A DNA stretch of 64,000 bases from Chitinophaga cymbidii. GTDB lineage: Bacteria > Bacteroidota > Bacteroidia > Chitinophagales > Chitinophagaceae. The position numbers were made by a program, and so were the translations under genes. Positions 43,989 to 52,501 of this stretch are shown piece after piece (the first letter of the stretch is position 1; every line of letters starts with the position of its first letter). The stretch lies in contig NZ_BKAU01000001.1 in NCBI RefSeq assembly GCF_007992715.1, positions 186,001 through 250,000 on the forward strand, read 5' to 3'. A model generated the notes under the pieces. It saw only the letters and a program-made list of their open reading frames with translations. It searched no databases and was not told the DNA's origin.

Positions 43989-44906
43989 TTATTTCTTCTT
44001 CCTCGGATAAGACCCTTCAAACATGCAGGTGATCCCCCGGTAAGCCCCGCAGTTCCTTTCGCTGACGGTTACCTTGTTATTGCTGAATTTAAAATCCAGG
44101 ATGCAGGACGAATTCTTGTCACGGAACTGCCCGGTATTGGCGCCGGTGAATTTCCCTACGCCGTCCAGCTCACCGGTACAGGCGCCCCTGTCCCGCGAAA
44201 AATGAATGTAGAACAGGAACTCCTGCGGCGTTTCACCATCGCGGACCGCCAGGAGGTTCATTTCACCCGTGCCGAAGTTGCCGGAATATTTATGCTTGCG
44301 CGGGAAAGTATCGATCGGGTTATAGATGATGGGATTGGCAGGCTCGTCGGAATTGGTGAGGATCAGCGCGAGCTGGCCGTCTGTGCCCGCACTATACACG
44401 TCTTCCCGGGTGGAAAACTGTCCGGGCGCCCGCCTGGTCTCCGTGGTGATCCTGAAATTATAGCGTGTATCCAGTACCGTGCCCACGGTGGTCCTGCCGC
44501 CAGTTCTGGCGATCAGGTGCCTGGTCAGGAAAGTATCCCTTTTATCATACACCAGCACCCAGGCCGCGCTGCCCGATTTGGCGGCGCCTTCCACCACCAG
44601 GAACTGCATTTCGTTGAACCGCATGAAGGCCCGTGGAAAGAACTTCGGTTTGTCCGCCGCCTTGAAAACACCGGCAGTCAGCGTATCCGGCAGGAATTGC
44701 TTCACCACTTTCGCCTTGAGCGCCAGCGAATCCGGCAACTGCCGCAGGGAATCGGCATTCAGCCGGTATGGAAGGGCAGCCTCGGGAAAATATTCGCGGA
44801 AATCGGCAAAGGTCAGCACCCGGTCTTCATCATTCACATCTTTAGGCTTGCTCTTGCAAGCGCCCAACATGCCGATCGCCAGTGCAAGGATCAGAATTCT
44901 GCTCAT
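43989..44906 (-). CDS. Lipoprotein of unknown function
   Basis: A 305-residue protein. The signal peptide ends in GMLGAC (C17 lipidated), followed by KSKPKD. The mature part is mixed alpha/beta with many charged residues and three late cysteines (near RGACTGE, SSCILDF and RNCGAYRGITC) that could form disulfides. The C-terminus is strongly basic. I do not recognise a family. Its start is 77 bases from the DtxR-type operator that serves the divergent metal-transport operon, so metal-dependent control of both is possible. Confidence 0.7.
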   Translation of the reverse strand: MSRILILALAIGMLGACKSKPKDVNDEDRVLTFADFREYFPEAALPYRLNADSLRQLPDSLALKAKVVKQFLPDTLTAGVFKAADKPKFFPRAFMRFNEMQFLVVEGAAKSGSAAWVLVYDKRDTFLTRHLIARTGGRTTVGTVLDTRYNFRITTETRRAPGQFSTREDVYSAGTDGQLALILTNSDEPANPIIYNPIDTFPRKHKYSGNFGTGEMNLLAVRDGETPQEFLFYIHFSRDRGACTGELDGVGKFTGANTGQFRDKNSSCILDFKFSNNKVTVSERNCGAYRGITCMFEGSYPRKKK

Positions 44907-44982
44907 ATAGTGTGGTTGTATTGATTGAAAAGGTAATTATAATTCTATATATCTTCCTAATTTTCTAAAATTGAAAATTTTT

Positions 44983-45000
44983 ATTTAGATTTGTCTAAAT
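44983..45000. promoter_or_regulatory. DtxR/MntR-type operator overlapping a -7 element
   Basis: An 18-bp perfect dyad, ATTTAGA-N4-TCTAAAT, lies 15 bases before the regulator's ATG. The plus-strand bases 44986-44993 read TAGATTTG, a TAnnTTTG -7 element, so a bound repressor would cover the promoter. A partial repeat (TTTAGATAT) follows just before the start codon. Confidence 0.8.
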
Positions 45001-45015
45001 TATATTTTAGATATC

Positions 45016-45672
45016 ATGAATCTGACGGTTGCAGAGGAGAACTACATCAAGGCCATTTACAAGCTGCAGGACGGCGCGGTGGTCAACACCAATGCCATTG
45101 CCTACGAGCTGGATACCAAACCGGCTTCGGTTACAGACATGGCCAAGAAGCTGAAAGAAAAGAAACTGATCGATTACGAAAAATACCAGGGCATCAGTCT
45201 CACCGCCGAAGGCCGGAAAATGGCCTTGCAGATCGTGCGGAGGCACCGCCTGTGGGAATGTTTCCTGGTAGACAAGCTGTCCTTCAGCTGGGATGAAGTG
45301 CATGAGCTGGCCGAAGAACTGGAGCATGTGAGAAGCGAGAAGCTCATCAGCCGCCTCAGCGAATACCTCGGCAATCCCACTACAGACCCCCACGGCGATC
45401 CCATCCCGGACGCGCAGGGGAAGATCAGCAAAACCCGCCAGCTGGTGCCGCTGGACAAAGCAACGGCCAAGCGGCTGGAAGTGGCCGGCGTATCCGACCA
45501 GTCCTCCGCCCTGCTGGAATTCCTGCATGCCAAGGGCATCCGTCTCGGCACGCAGATCGATGTGATCGAGCGGTATGAATTTGATAATTCCGTGGAAATA
45601 AAGATCCGCAATCAGCCCGCCTTTACGATCAGTGAACAGGTTTCCAAAAGCATTATGGTAAAATCAATATGA
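45016..45672 (+). CDS. DtxR/MntR-family metal-dependent transcriptional repressor
   Basis: A 218-residue metalloregulator. The N-terminal winged helix (NAIAYELDTKPASVTDMAKKLKE) binds DNA; the dimerisation domain has RRHRLWECFLVD and the ligand cluster ELAEELEHV (E-x-x-H, as in MntR). A C-terminal SH3-like FeoA-type domain follows (about residues 145-218), making it longer than MntR and like DtxR or IdeR. It overlaps the Nramp gene by four bases and is expected to repress it when Mn2+ or Fe2+ is plentiful, through the operator just upstream. Confidence 0.9.
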   Translation: MNLTVAEENYIKAIYKLQDGAVVNTNAIAYELDTKPASVTDMAKKLKEKKLIDYEKYQGISLTAEGRKMALQIVRRHRLWECFLVDKLSFSWDEVHELAEELEHVRSEKLISRLSEYLGNPTTDPHGDPIPDAQGKISKTRQLVPLDKATAKRLEVAGVSDQSSALLEFLHAKGIRLGTQIDVIERYEFDNSVEIKIRNQPAFTISEQVSKSIMVKSI

Positions 45673-47552
45673 AACTCCAGGATTCGGCAACTTCCCTGAG
45701 TGAAGTACACCAGAGCATAGATACTACCACAACCCGTCACAAGTCCCGCTGGCGCAGGGCGCTGGCCTTTTTCGGCCCCGCCTACCTGGTCAGCGTGGGA
45801 TATATGGACCCCGGCAACTGGGCGACGGACCTCGCCGGCGGCAGCAAGTACGGCTACACGCTGATATGGGTTTTATTGATGAGTAACCTGATGGCCCTGC
45901 TGCTGCAAAGCCTCAGCGCCCGCCTGGGCATCGTGCGCGGGCGCGACCTGGCGCAGGCCAACCGCGAAACCTACCCCGCCCCCGTCAACTTTATGCTGTA
46001 CATCCTCGCGGAGATCGCTATTGCGGCAACGGACCTGGCGGAAGTGCTTGGCATGGCTATCGGGATACAGCTGCTGACCGGCCTCCCGCTCATGTGGGGC
46101 GTTTCCCTCACCGTACTGGACACTTTTCTGCTGCTGTTGTTACAACGTTACGGCATCCGCAAAATGGAAGCGTTCATCATTGCGCTGGTAGCCATCGTAG
46201 GCATCTCCTTCCTCGTTCAGCTGCTGCTGGCGAAGCCGCAAATGAGCGAAGTGGTGCAGGGCTTCGTGCCTTCCCTGCCGGATGACACCGCGTTGTACAT
46301 CGCCATCGGCATCATCGGCGCTACCGTCATGCCGCACAACCTCTACCTGCATTCAGCATTGGTGCAAACAAGAAAGATCAAAAAAACGGAAAGCGGCATC
46401 AAGCGCGCGCTGAAAATAAATTTCCTGGACACGGCCGTGGCGCTGAACCTCGCGTTCTTCGTCAACGCCGCCATCCTCATTCTCGCCGCCTCTGTGTTTT
46501 TTAAATCCGGCTATACAGAGATCGCAGACCTGCATGAAGCGCACCGGATGCTGGAACCGCTGCTGGGCGGAAAGCTCGCGCCGATATTGTTTGCGGTGGC
46601 GCTTATTGCAGCGGGACAAAGTTCTACGGTCACGGGTACACTGGCGGGACAGATCGTCATGGAAGGTTACCTTCGCCTGCGCATCAACCCCTGGCTGCGG
46701 CGGCTGCTGACGCGGCTGGTAGCCATCATTCCCGCGCTCATCGTGATCATGGTGGCGGGGGAGGAAAAAATAGGGGAACTGCTGGTGTTCAGCCAGGTGC
46801 TGCTAAGCCTGCAACTGGGTTTCGCCATCATTCCATTGATCCACTTCGTAAGCGACAAACATACCATGGGCAGCTTTGCGATCAAGCCCATTGTAAAGAT
46901 CGCGGCCTGGCTCATTTCTTCTGTATTGGTGTACCTCAACGTGCGCATGGTGTGGTCGGAAGCCAGCGGTTTCATCAGCGAAGGCCGCAGCGTTTGGGTG
47001 GATATCATCATCGTGATGACCGGCCTTGCTTTTCTTACATTGCTGGTGATCACTGTCATCTATCCTTTCCTCAGCCGTTACCGGCAAAAAGGTTCTGCGA
47101 GGATGCACCCGGACAAAGTTACGCTCGGCAGCCTCGAAGCGCCGGATTACAAACGCATTGCCATGGCGCTGGATTTTTCGAAGTTCGATGAGCGGATCAT
47201 CGCGCACGCGCTCGCGCAAGGCAGGCCGGATACCGAGTATCTGCTGATACATATCGTGGAGAGTGCGTCCGCCAGATATTTCGGTAAGGAAGCAGCGGAT
47301 TTTGAAACACAGAAAGACCAGGAGCAGCTGGACACCTATCTTTCCCTGCTTGCCAGCAAGAACATCCGCGCAAAAGGATTGCTCGGCTACCGCCACCGCG
47401 CAAAAGAGATCGCGCGGCTGGTGAAGGAAGAGCAGGCGGACCTGCTGGTGCTCGGCGGGCACGGCCATTCCGGTATCAAGGACTGGTTGTATGGCGAAAC
47501 CGTGAACCAGGTAAGGCACAAGGTGCATATCCCTGTGCTGGTGGTAGCATAA
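45669..47552 (+). CDS. mntH: Nramp-family Mn2+/Fe2+ transporter fused to a universal stress protein domain
   Basis: A 627-residue inner-membrane proton-coupled metal importer. TM1 carries the metal-binding DPGNW (D47, N50) and TM6 has MPHNLYLHS (M221, H223), so transport residues are intact. Hydrophobic helices run to about residue 470. Residues 494-627 form a universal stress protein domain (YKRIAMALDFSKFDERI, with the ATP-type loop GGHGHSG at 596-602), which most Nramp proteins lack. Its start overlaps the repressor stop. The Usp part could sense nucleotide or stress state and gate uptake; this is inference. Confidence 0.92.
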   Translation: MKLQDSATSLSEVHQSIDTTTTRHKSRWRRALAFFGPAYLVSVGYMDPGNWATDLAGGSKYGYTLIWVLLMSNLMALLLQSLSARLGIVRGRDLAQANRETYPAPVNFMLYILAEIAIAATDLAEVLGMAIGIQLLTGLPLMWGVSLTVLDTFLLLLLQRYGIRKMEAFIIALVAIVGISFLVQLLLAKPQMSEVVQGFVPSLPDDTALYIAIGIIGATVMPHNLYLHSALVQTRKIKKTESGIKRALKINFLDTAVALNLAFFVNAAILILAASVFFKSGYTEIADLHEAHRMLEPLLGGKLAPILFAVALIAAGQSSTVTGTLAGQIVMEGYLRLRINPWLRRLLTRLVAIIPALIVIMVAGEEKIGELLVFSQVLLSLQLGFAIIPLIHFVSDKHTMGSFAIKPIVKIAAWLISSVLVYLNVRMVWSEASGFISEGRSVWVDIIIVMTGLAFLTLLVITVIYPFLSRYRQKGSARMHPDKVTLGSLEAPDYKRIAMALDFSKFDERIIAHALAQGRPDTEYLLIHIVESASARYFGKEAADFETQKDQEQLDTYLSLLASKNIRAKGLLGYRHRAKEIARLVKEEQADLLVLGGHGHSGIKDWLYGETVNQVRHKVHIPVLVVA

Positions 47553-47562
47553 ACTGATTCGT

Positions 47563-47952
47563 ATGAAACAACTTTTTCAACCCGGAGACATCAAGACCTT
47601 CTCCCGCCGCGTGCGGGAGGAAGATTGCGCAGCATTCGACAGCGGGCAGGTGCATCCGGTATACGCCACTTTTGCGCTCGCGCGCGATGCGGAATGGTGC
47701 TGCCGTTTATTTGTGCTCGATATGAAGGACGCGGACGAAGAAGGCATCGGCACCATGCTTTCCGTGCAGCACCTGTCACCGGCGCCCGCGGGGGCTACCG
47801 TGATATTCACCGCCGCGGTAAAAGAAATAAACGGGAACGAGGTGATCTGCCGTTTTGATGCACGTGTAGGCGACAGGGTTATAGCTTCGGGTGAGCAGGG
47901 GCAGAAGATATTGAAGAAAGAAAAGCTGGAACAGATCTTCCGGCAGCTGTAA
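47563..47952 (+). CDS. Hotdog-fold thioesterase-like protein (FlK-like)
   Basis: A 129-residue protein resembling fluoroacetyl-CoA thioesterase-like hotdog proteins. It has the N-terminal F-x-R-x-V-x-EED segment, HPVYATFALARDAEWCC, the SVQHLSPAPAGATV stretch and the A-R-V-G-D-x-V-I strand. The active-site His is in VQHLSP. The acyl-CoA substrate is unknown. It starts 10 bases after the Nramp gene and is probably co-transcribed with it, though a functional link to metal uptake is not obvious. Confidence 0.72.
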   Translation: MKQLFQPGDIKTFSRRVREEDCAAFDSGQVHPVYATFALARDAEWCCRLFVLDMKDADEEGIGTMLSVQHLSPAPAGATVIFTAAVKEINGNEVICRFDARVGDRVIASGEQGQKILKKEKLEQIFRQL

Positions 47953-47960
47953 CATCAACG

Positions 47961-48698
47961 CTACAAACCCAACACCTCTTTCAGTTTCGGATAACCCGTT
48001 TTGCTCACCATGATCTTGCTGCCGTCCCGCAGGATCGCCAGGTAGGTTTCTTTTTCATACGGGTCGATGCGGGTGATCTGGCTGATGTTGAGGATATAGG
48101 AACGGTGCACGCGGATGAACTGCTGCCCGTCCAGCATTTTTTCAAAGAATGCCATCGTTTTATTTTTCAGGAAAGCGCCTTCCGCCGTGATGATCTTCAC
48201 ATAGTCGTCCGCCGCCTCGAGGTAATGGATCTCCTGCACAGGAATGATCTTTATTTTTCCGTTGATCTTCACCACTACCCTGTTGTGCTGCATGGGCAGT
48301 TCCCTCGCGGCGGTATCCAGCAGTTCGGCTGTGACCTTTTCGTCCGTACGCCGTTCCAGCATCTTCTGCAACGCTTTGTCGAAACGCTCGCGGGAAAAAG
48401 GTTTCAGCAGGTAATCGATCGCATTCACTTCAAATGCGCGGATCGCATATTCTTCAAAAGCGGTCGTAAAGATCACGCAAGGTATCTTGTCCACCAGCTC
48501 CAGCATTTCAAAACCGTTGATCTTCGGCATCTGTATATCCAGGAACAACAGGTCGGGCACATGCTGCTGAATGGCCTTCAATCCTTCGAAACCATCATTG
48601 CATTCCGCCACAACGCTGATCTCCGGGTATGCCTGCAGGTATTCGCGGACCAGTTCGCGCGCCAGTGGCTCATCATCTATCAGAACTGCTTTTATCAT
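47961..48698 (-). CDS. LytTR-family response regulator
   Basis: A 245-residue response regulator. The receiver domain (about 1-120) has D54 as phosphoacceptor in FLDIQMPKING and DDE at residues 8-10; the C-terminal LytTR DNA-binding domain covers about 140-245 (VVKINGKIKIIPVQEIHYLEA, FIRVHRSYILN). Its start overlaps the sensor kinase by 26 bases. Targets are unknown; the LiaF-like gene in the same operon suggests envelope stress. Confidence 0.93.
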   Translation of the reverse strand: MIKAVLIDDEPLARELVREYLQAYPEISVVAECNDGFEGLKAIQQHVPDLLFLDIQMPKINGFEMLELVDKIPCVIFTTAFEEYAIRAFEVNAIDYLLKPFSRERFDKALQKMLERRTDEKVTAELLDTAARELPMQHNRVVVKINGKIKIIPVQEIHYLEAADDYVKIITAEGAFLKNKTMAFFEKMLDGQQFIRVHRSYILNISQITRIDPYEKETYLAILRDGSKIMVSKTGYPKLKEVLGL

Positions 48699-49740
48699 GG
48701 AGTTGTGGTACTTTTATAACGGTGGTGAATATATGATCATTTATTTTCGTTTCGAGCAGGTCCTGCCGCCCGAAGAGCAGGTACAGGCGCCTGCTGATGG
48801 AGTTGAGGCCGAAGCCGGTGCCCAGCGAGGGCTGTGATTGCAGCGCGGGATCGAACGGGTTGGAAACCGACACCATCAGCACCCCGTTCTCCTGCCATGC
48901 CTTTATTTCTATGGTGATGGCCTCCGTAGTATCGTACAGGCCGAACTTGATGGCGTTCTCCACAACAGGCTGCAACAACATCGGCGGTATCTGCATGGGC
49001 TGCACATCTTCATCCTGTATAACGTTAGTGGTTAAACGATGACGGAAGCGCACTTTTTCTATGTCGAGGTACAGCTGAAGATACTGCAGCTCTTCCTTCA
49101 GCGTGATCCAGAGCTGGTCTTCCTTCTTCAGCGTTCCCCGCAGGAAGTCGCTGAGCTTTTGAATCATCTGCCGCGCTTCTTCCGGGCGGATGGTGACCAG
49201 GGCATTGATGGAGTTCAGGCTGTTGAACAGGAAATGCGGCTGCAGCTGCTGGCGGAGCTTGTACAGTTCCGCTTCCCGGGCGAGCTTTTCAGCGGCTTCT
49301 TTTCTGGCCAGTGCCTCCTGCTGCTCCTGCATCTCGTACACAAAGAAAACAGCAAACCCGCAGCCGGTGATCACCGTCCAGCCCAGCGCAAAACGGATGG
49401 GCGTGGTATCGGAAAGCCATTGCATGTACAGCAGGTTATCGCTGTAGGCCAGTTGCAGTATCCAGATCACGAGGCCGGCCCACAGGAAGCTGATCCCCCC
49501 GGTGAAGATCGCTACAAAGGTGTATTTCTCCCTGGCGGGGCGGTAGAAAGCAAGCACCTGCGCTACAATGGCCACTGCCGCGGCCAGCAATATGGTATGC
49601 ACGGCGCTGTCGATCGCGGATATCACAAAATCGATGCCCAGCCAGCGGTGCAGTACGGTCCGGTGCAGGTTCACAAATACGGCGATCGCGATCAGCAGCG
49701 ACCATCGGAAAGGATTTGCTTTGAGCAGGTTCTTTGCCAT
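48673..49740 (-). CDS. LytS-type (His_kinase family) sensor histidine kinase
   Basis: A 355-residue membrane sensor. Four hydrophobic helices lie in residues 10-135, then a short coiled coil and the phosphoacceptor H169 in QLQPHFLFNSLNS. The C-terminal ATPase domain has the N box VVENAIKFG and G box GTGFGLNSI. No periplasmic domain is large enough to bind a ligand, so it probably senses through its membrane helices, perhaps with the LiaF-like protein encoded upstream. Confidence 0.93.
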   Translation of the reverse strand: MAKNLLKANPFRWSLLIAIAVFVNLHRTVLHRWLGIDFVISAIDSAVHTILLAAAVAIVAQVLAFYRPAREKYTFVAIFTGGISFLWAGLVIWILQLAYSDNLLYMQWLSDTTPIRFALGWTVITGCGFAVFFVYEMQEQQEALARKEAAEKLAREAELYKLRQQLQPHFLFNSLNSINALVTIRPEEARQMIQKLSDFLRGTLKKEDQLWITLKEELQYLQLYLDIEKVRFRHRLTTNVIQDEDVQPMQIPPMLLQPVVENAIKFGLYDTTEAITIEIKAWQENGVLMVSVSNPFDPALQSQPSLGTGFGLNSISRRLYLLFGRQDLLETKINDHIFTTVIKVPQLHDKSSSDR

Positions 49741-49756
49741 ACTTTGTAGCTATGGA

Positions 49757-50110
49757 TTAAACGTTCAGCTCAAAAAGCTTCTGTGACTGCAATTGTGCGG
49801 CCTTCATCTGGAGCAGCGCAATGTAATTGCCGGCGTTGTCCGGCTCCTCCACGCGGGAATACAGCTCCATACCGTCTTTCAGTTCATCCAGCGCATGCAG
49901 TTCCGGCACATTGATAAAGCGCCATTCTACCAGCTCCTGTTTCTGGTTCCTGAAAGCATACTGCTCCTGCTGCCCGATCTCCTGCGCCTTGCGCCAGGCT
50001 TCCTGCCTGCTGACCGCGCTGATGAGGCGCAGCTGCTCATCGAACTGGGGTACATGTTCCCCTTTGCCGCAGATGATTTGGTAAACTATTTTCGCAACAA
50101 ACCAATACAT
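49757..50110 (-). CDS. DUF4288-type small protein, function unknown
   Basis: A 117-residue protein without signal peptide or membrane helix. The start MYWFVAKIVYQIICG and the FDEQLRLISAVSRQEAWRKAQEIG segment resemble DUF4288 proteins; I am only moderately sure of that family. It ends 16 bases before the sensor kinase gene and is 73 bases after the LiaF-like gene, so it probably belongs to the same operon. Confidence 0.6.
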   Translation of the reverse strand: MYWFVAKIVYQIICGKGEHVPQFDEQLRLISAVSRQEAWRKAQEIGQQEQYAFRNQKQELVEWRFINVPELHALDELKDGMELYSRVEEPDNAGNYIALLQMKAAQLQSQKLFELNV

Positions 50111-50183
50111 GTCTTAGTGTTTTCTGGTGAAAGGATGGATGGGGGTAAACAAACAAGGAAGAAAGAATGGCGGAAGGAAAGGA

Positions 50184-50900
50184 TCAATAGCTTTTTATTT
50201 CCACGCCTCCGAAGGTGCAGGAACCACGCAGGACAAGCAGCTTACCGGGCATGGGCGTTATACCGATGGAGCGTTTGTCCTCGATGCCCCCGAAGATGGT
50301 GTTCACATCCATTTTCACGTCCCAGTTCGCCGGAACGGTCAGCTCCACAGCGCCGAACATGATGGACATGTCCAGCACCACTTCTCCCTGGATGTCCGCC
50401 TGCATGAAGTTCAGCTCCACGCCGCCAAAGATGGAGGTAACGCTGCCGCCCTTGAAGTTCTTGGAGAGAACGGTTTTGTTGTTCCCGCTGAAAATGGAGG
50501 TCACCTGCAAAACGTCCTCACTGGCCGGCGCGCCGCCTTCAGGCGTTACATATTCCGGGTAGCGCGGCCGGCGGCTGGCGGACCGCCCGATCAGGTAAAC
50601 ACCCAGTACGATCAGCAGTGTGGGCCACATGTAGCGGTCGAGGTGCCAGGAGAACGGCATGATATCGTCCAGCAGAAAGACTGCGCCCACCGCTGTAACA
50701 ACAAACCAGCCCGCGCCCTGGAACTTGTTCTTGATCCCCATGAGAAAGCCGATCACGATCAGCACCATCTCCCAGGAGAACAGCCAGTCGGGCAGGCTGA
50801 TGTCCATCCGCCGGAGCAGGAAGAACAGGCCGATGCACAACAGCACCACACCGCCCCAGAGACCATTACCACTATCAGAATGACGATTACACTTGCTCAT
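50184..50900 (-). CDS. LiaF-like membrane protein (cell-envelope stress type)
   Basis: A 238-residue protein. Residues about 12-110 hold four short hydrophobic helices typical of DUF5668; the C-terminal half (about 130-238) is a beta-rich LiaF/DUF2154-like domain with repeated Gly-x-x-x-hydrophobic turns such as SIFGGVEL, IMFGAVEL, TIFGGIED and CTFGGVEI. In Firmicutes LiaF inhibits the LiaS sensor kinase; here the downstream kinase is LytS-type, so the parallel is by analogy. A well-matched promoter lies 30 bases upstream. It heads the operon with the DUF4288-type, sensor and LytTR genes. Confidence 0.85.
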   Translation of the reverse strand: MSKCNRHSDSGNGLWGGVVLLCIGLFFLLRRMDISLPDWLFSWEMVLIVIGFLMGIKNKFQGAGWFVVTAVGAVFLLDDIMPFSWHLDRYMWPTLLIVLGVYLIGRSASRRPRYPEYVTPEGGAPASEDVLQVTSIFSGNNKTVLSKNFKGGSVTSIFGGVELNFMQADIQGEVVLDMSIMFGAVELTVPANWDVKMDVNTIFGGIEDKRSIGITPMPGKLLVLRGSCTFGGVEIKSY

Positions 50901-50929
50901 ATATTTTACTGTTTTTGAATTTTATGATA

Positions 50930-50960
50930 CAAATCTACTCCCGCACTGCCGCCGGGACAA
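50930..50960 (-). promoter_or_regulatory. Promoter of the LiaF-like/LytS/LytTR operon
   Basis: On the minus strand TTG is followed by 20 bases and TAGATTTG, a good fit to TTTG-N19-TAnnTTTG. It is 30 bases before the LiaF-like ATG. Confidence 0.7.
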
Positions 50961-51093
50961 TACTGCTTAGGCATAAAGGGGGCTTTTGCCGGTAAAATGG
51001 GGGAAATAGCCGGTAAAATTGACAGCAGGAGCAGGGAAGCTGCTTTCACCGGCAGATCTGGGCGCCGGGGGCGCTTCTTTTTGGGATTTGATA

Positions 51094-51124
51094 TTGGCTC
51101 CGGGCCTCAAATATCTTACCTTTG
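51094..51124 (+). promoter_or_regulatory. Promoter of the first isocitrate dehydrogenase gene
   Basis: TTG (51094-51096), 20 bases, then TACCTTTG (51117-51124). It lies 35 bases before the chosen ATG and within a possible in-frame upstream extension, which argues against that extension being coding. Confidence 0.65.
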
Positions 51125-51159
51125 CGGAGCAAATCAGCAAACAAATAATAATACTACAT

Positions 51160-52425
51160 ATGCCGGCAGAAAAAATTCAGATGACGAACGGGCAGATCAA
51201 GGTTCCTGCCCACCCGATTATTCCTTTTATCATTGGCGATGGCATCGGTCCGGATATCTGGCGCGCCAGCGTTCGGGTATTTGACGCAGCCGTGGAAAAG
51301 GCTTACGGCGGGGAAAGGAAAATTGAATGGAAAGAGGTGCTGGCGGGAGAAAAAGCCCACAATGAAACCGGTGAATGGCTGCCCAAAGAAACACTGGACG
51401 CGCTGAAAGAATACCTGGTATCCATCAAAGGCCCGCTGAGCACGCCTGTAGGCGGCGGCATCCGCTCGCTGAACGTAGCCATGCGCCAGGAGCTGGACCT
51501 GTACGCCTGCGTACGCCCCGTGCGCTGGTTCAACAAGGTGCCTTCCCCCGTAAAGCGCCCGGACAAGGTGGATATGGTGATCTTCCGCGAGAATACGGAA
51601 GATATCTATGCCGGCATTGAATACATGTACGGCACTGAAGATGCCGACAAACTGCTGAACTTCCTGCAGAAAGAGCTGAAAGTGAAAAATATCCGCTTCC
51701 CGGAAACATCCTCCTTCGGCATCAAGCCCGTTTCCAAAGAAGGCACGGAAAGACTGGTGCGCGCCGCCATCCAGTATGCGGTGGATCACAAACGCCCCAC
51801 CGTTAGCCTGGTGCACAAAGGCAACATCATGAAATTCACCGAAGGAGGCTTCAAGAACTGGGGCTACGAGCTGGCCACCAGGGAGTTCGGCGACAAGGTG
51901 TACACCTGGGAGCAATGGGAGAAAACAAAGAAAGAAAAAGGTGAAGAAGAAGCCAACCGCGAGCTGAAAGTAGAGCTGGCCCACAATAAAATACTCATCA
52001 ATGATGTGATCGCCGATAACTTCCTGCAGCAGATACTGCTCGCACCGCAGGACTTCTCCGTGATCGCCACACTGAACCTCAACGGCGACTATATCTCCGA
52101 CGCCCTGGCGGCAGCCGTAGGCGGCATCGGCATTGCGCCCGGCGCCAATATCAACTACGCTACCGGCCACGCTGTATTTGAAGCCACGCACGGCACCGCA
52201 CCCCGCTTCGCGAACACCGATACCATGAACCCCTCCTCCGTTATACTCAGCGGCGTGATGATGCTGGAATACATGGGCTGGAAAGAAGCAGCGGACCTCA
52301 TCGTACATGGCCTCAGCACCGCCATCATGCGCAAGCGCGTGACCATCGACTTCTACAAGCTGATGGACGACGCCACCCTCGTGAAATGCAGCGAGTTCGC
52401 GGACGAGATCATCAAACAGCTTTAA
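51160..52425 (+). CDS. icd: Isocitrate dehydrogenase, E. coli Icd type
   Basis: A 421-residue enzyme converting isocitrate to 2-oxoglutarate in the TCA cycle. The substrate loop [17 protein letters not shown] (S103, the position of E. coli S113), [14 protein letters not shown] and [10 protein letters not shown] match the bacterial NADP type. At the five E. coli cofactor positions (K344, Y345, V351, Y391, R395) it has R349, F350, M356, I396 and K400: positive charge is kept, but the two tyrosines are lost, so NADP preference is likely but not certain. The ATG at 51160 follows a promoter. It is followed by a second, unrelated-type isocitrate dehydrogenase. Confidence 0.93.
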   Translation: MPAEKIQMTNGQIKVPAHPIIPFIIGDGIGPDIWRASVRVFDAAVEKAYGGERKIEWKEVLAGEKAHNETGEWLPKETLDALKEYLVSIKGPLSTPVGGGIRSLNVAMRQELDLYACVRPVRWFNKVPSPVKRPDKVDMVIFRENTEDIYAGIEYMYGTEDADKLLNFLQKELKVKNIRFPETSSFGIKPVSKEGTERLVRAAIQYAVDHKRPTVSLVHKGNIMKFTEGGFKNWGYELATREFGDKVYTWEQWEKTKKEKGEEEANRELKVELAHNKILINDVIADNFLQQILLAPQDFSVIATLNLNGDYISDALAAAVGGIGIAPGANINYATGHAVFEATHGTAPRFANTDTMNPSSVILSGVMMLEYMGWKEAADLIVHGLSTAIMRKRVTIDFYKLMDDATLVKCSEFADEIIKQL

Positions 52426-52431
52426 CTATAA

Positions 52432-52461
52432 TTGACAATTCACAATTGATTTGTATATTTC
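52432..52461 (+). promoter_or_regulatory. Promoter of the second isocitrate dehydrogenase gene
   Basis: TTG (52432-52434), exactly 19 bases, then TATATTTC, one base off TAnnTTTG, 40 bases before the ATG. It begins seven bases after the stop of the first isocitrate dehydrogenase gene. Confidence 0.65.
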
Positions 52462-52501
52462 GTGCGATAAACCACGAACATATTTTAAAAAACATTAATC
52501 G

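Noticed and set aside
51019..51159. N-terminal extension of the first isocitrate dehydrogenase
   Set aside because: It contains a well-matched promoter and has no homology to the family's N-terminus.
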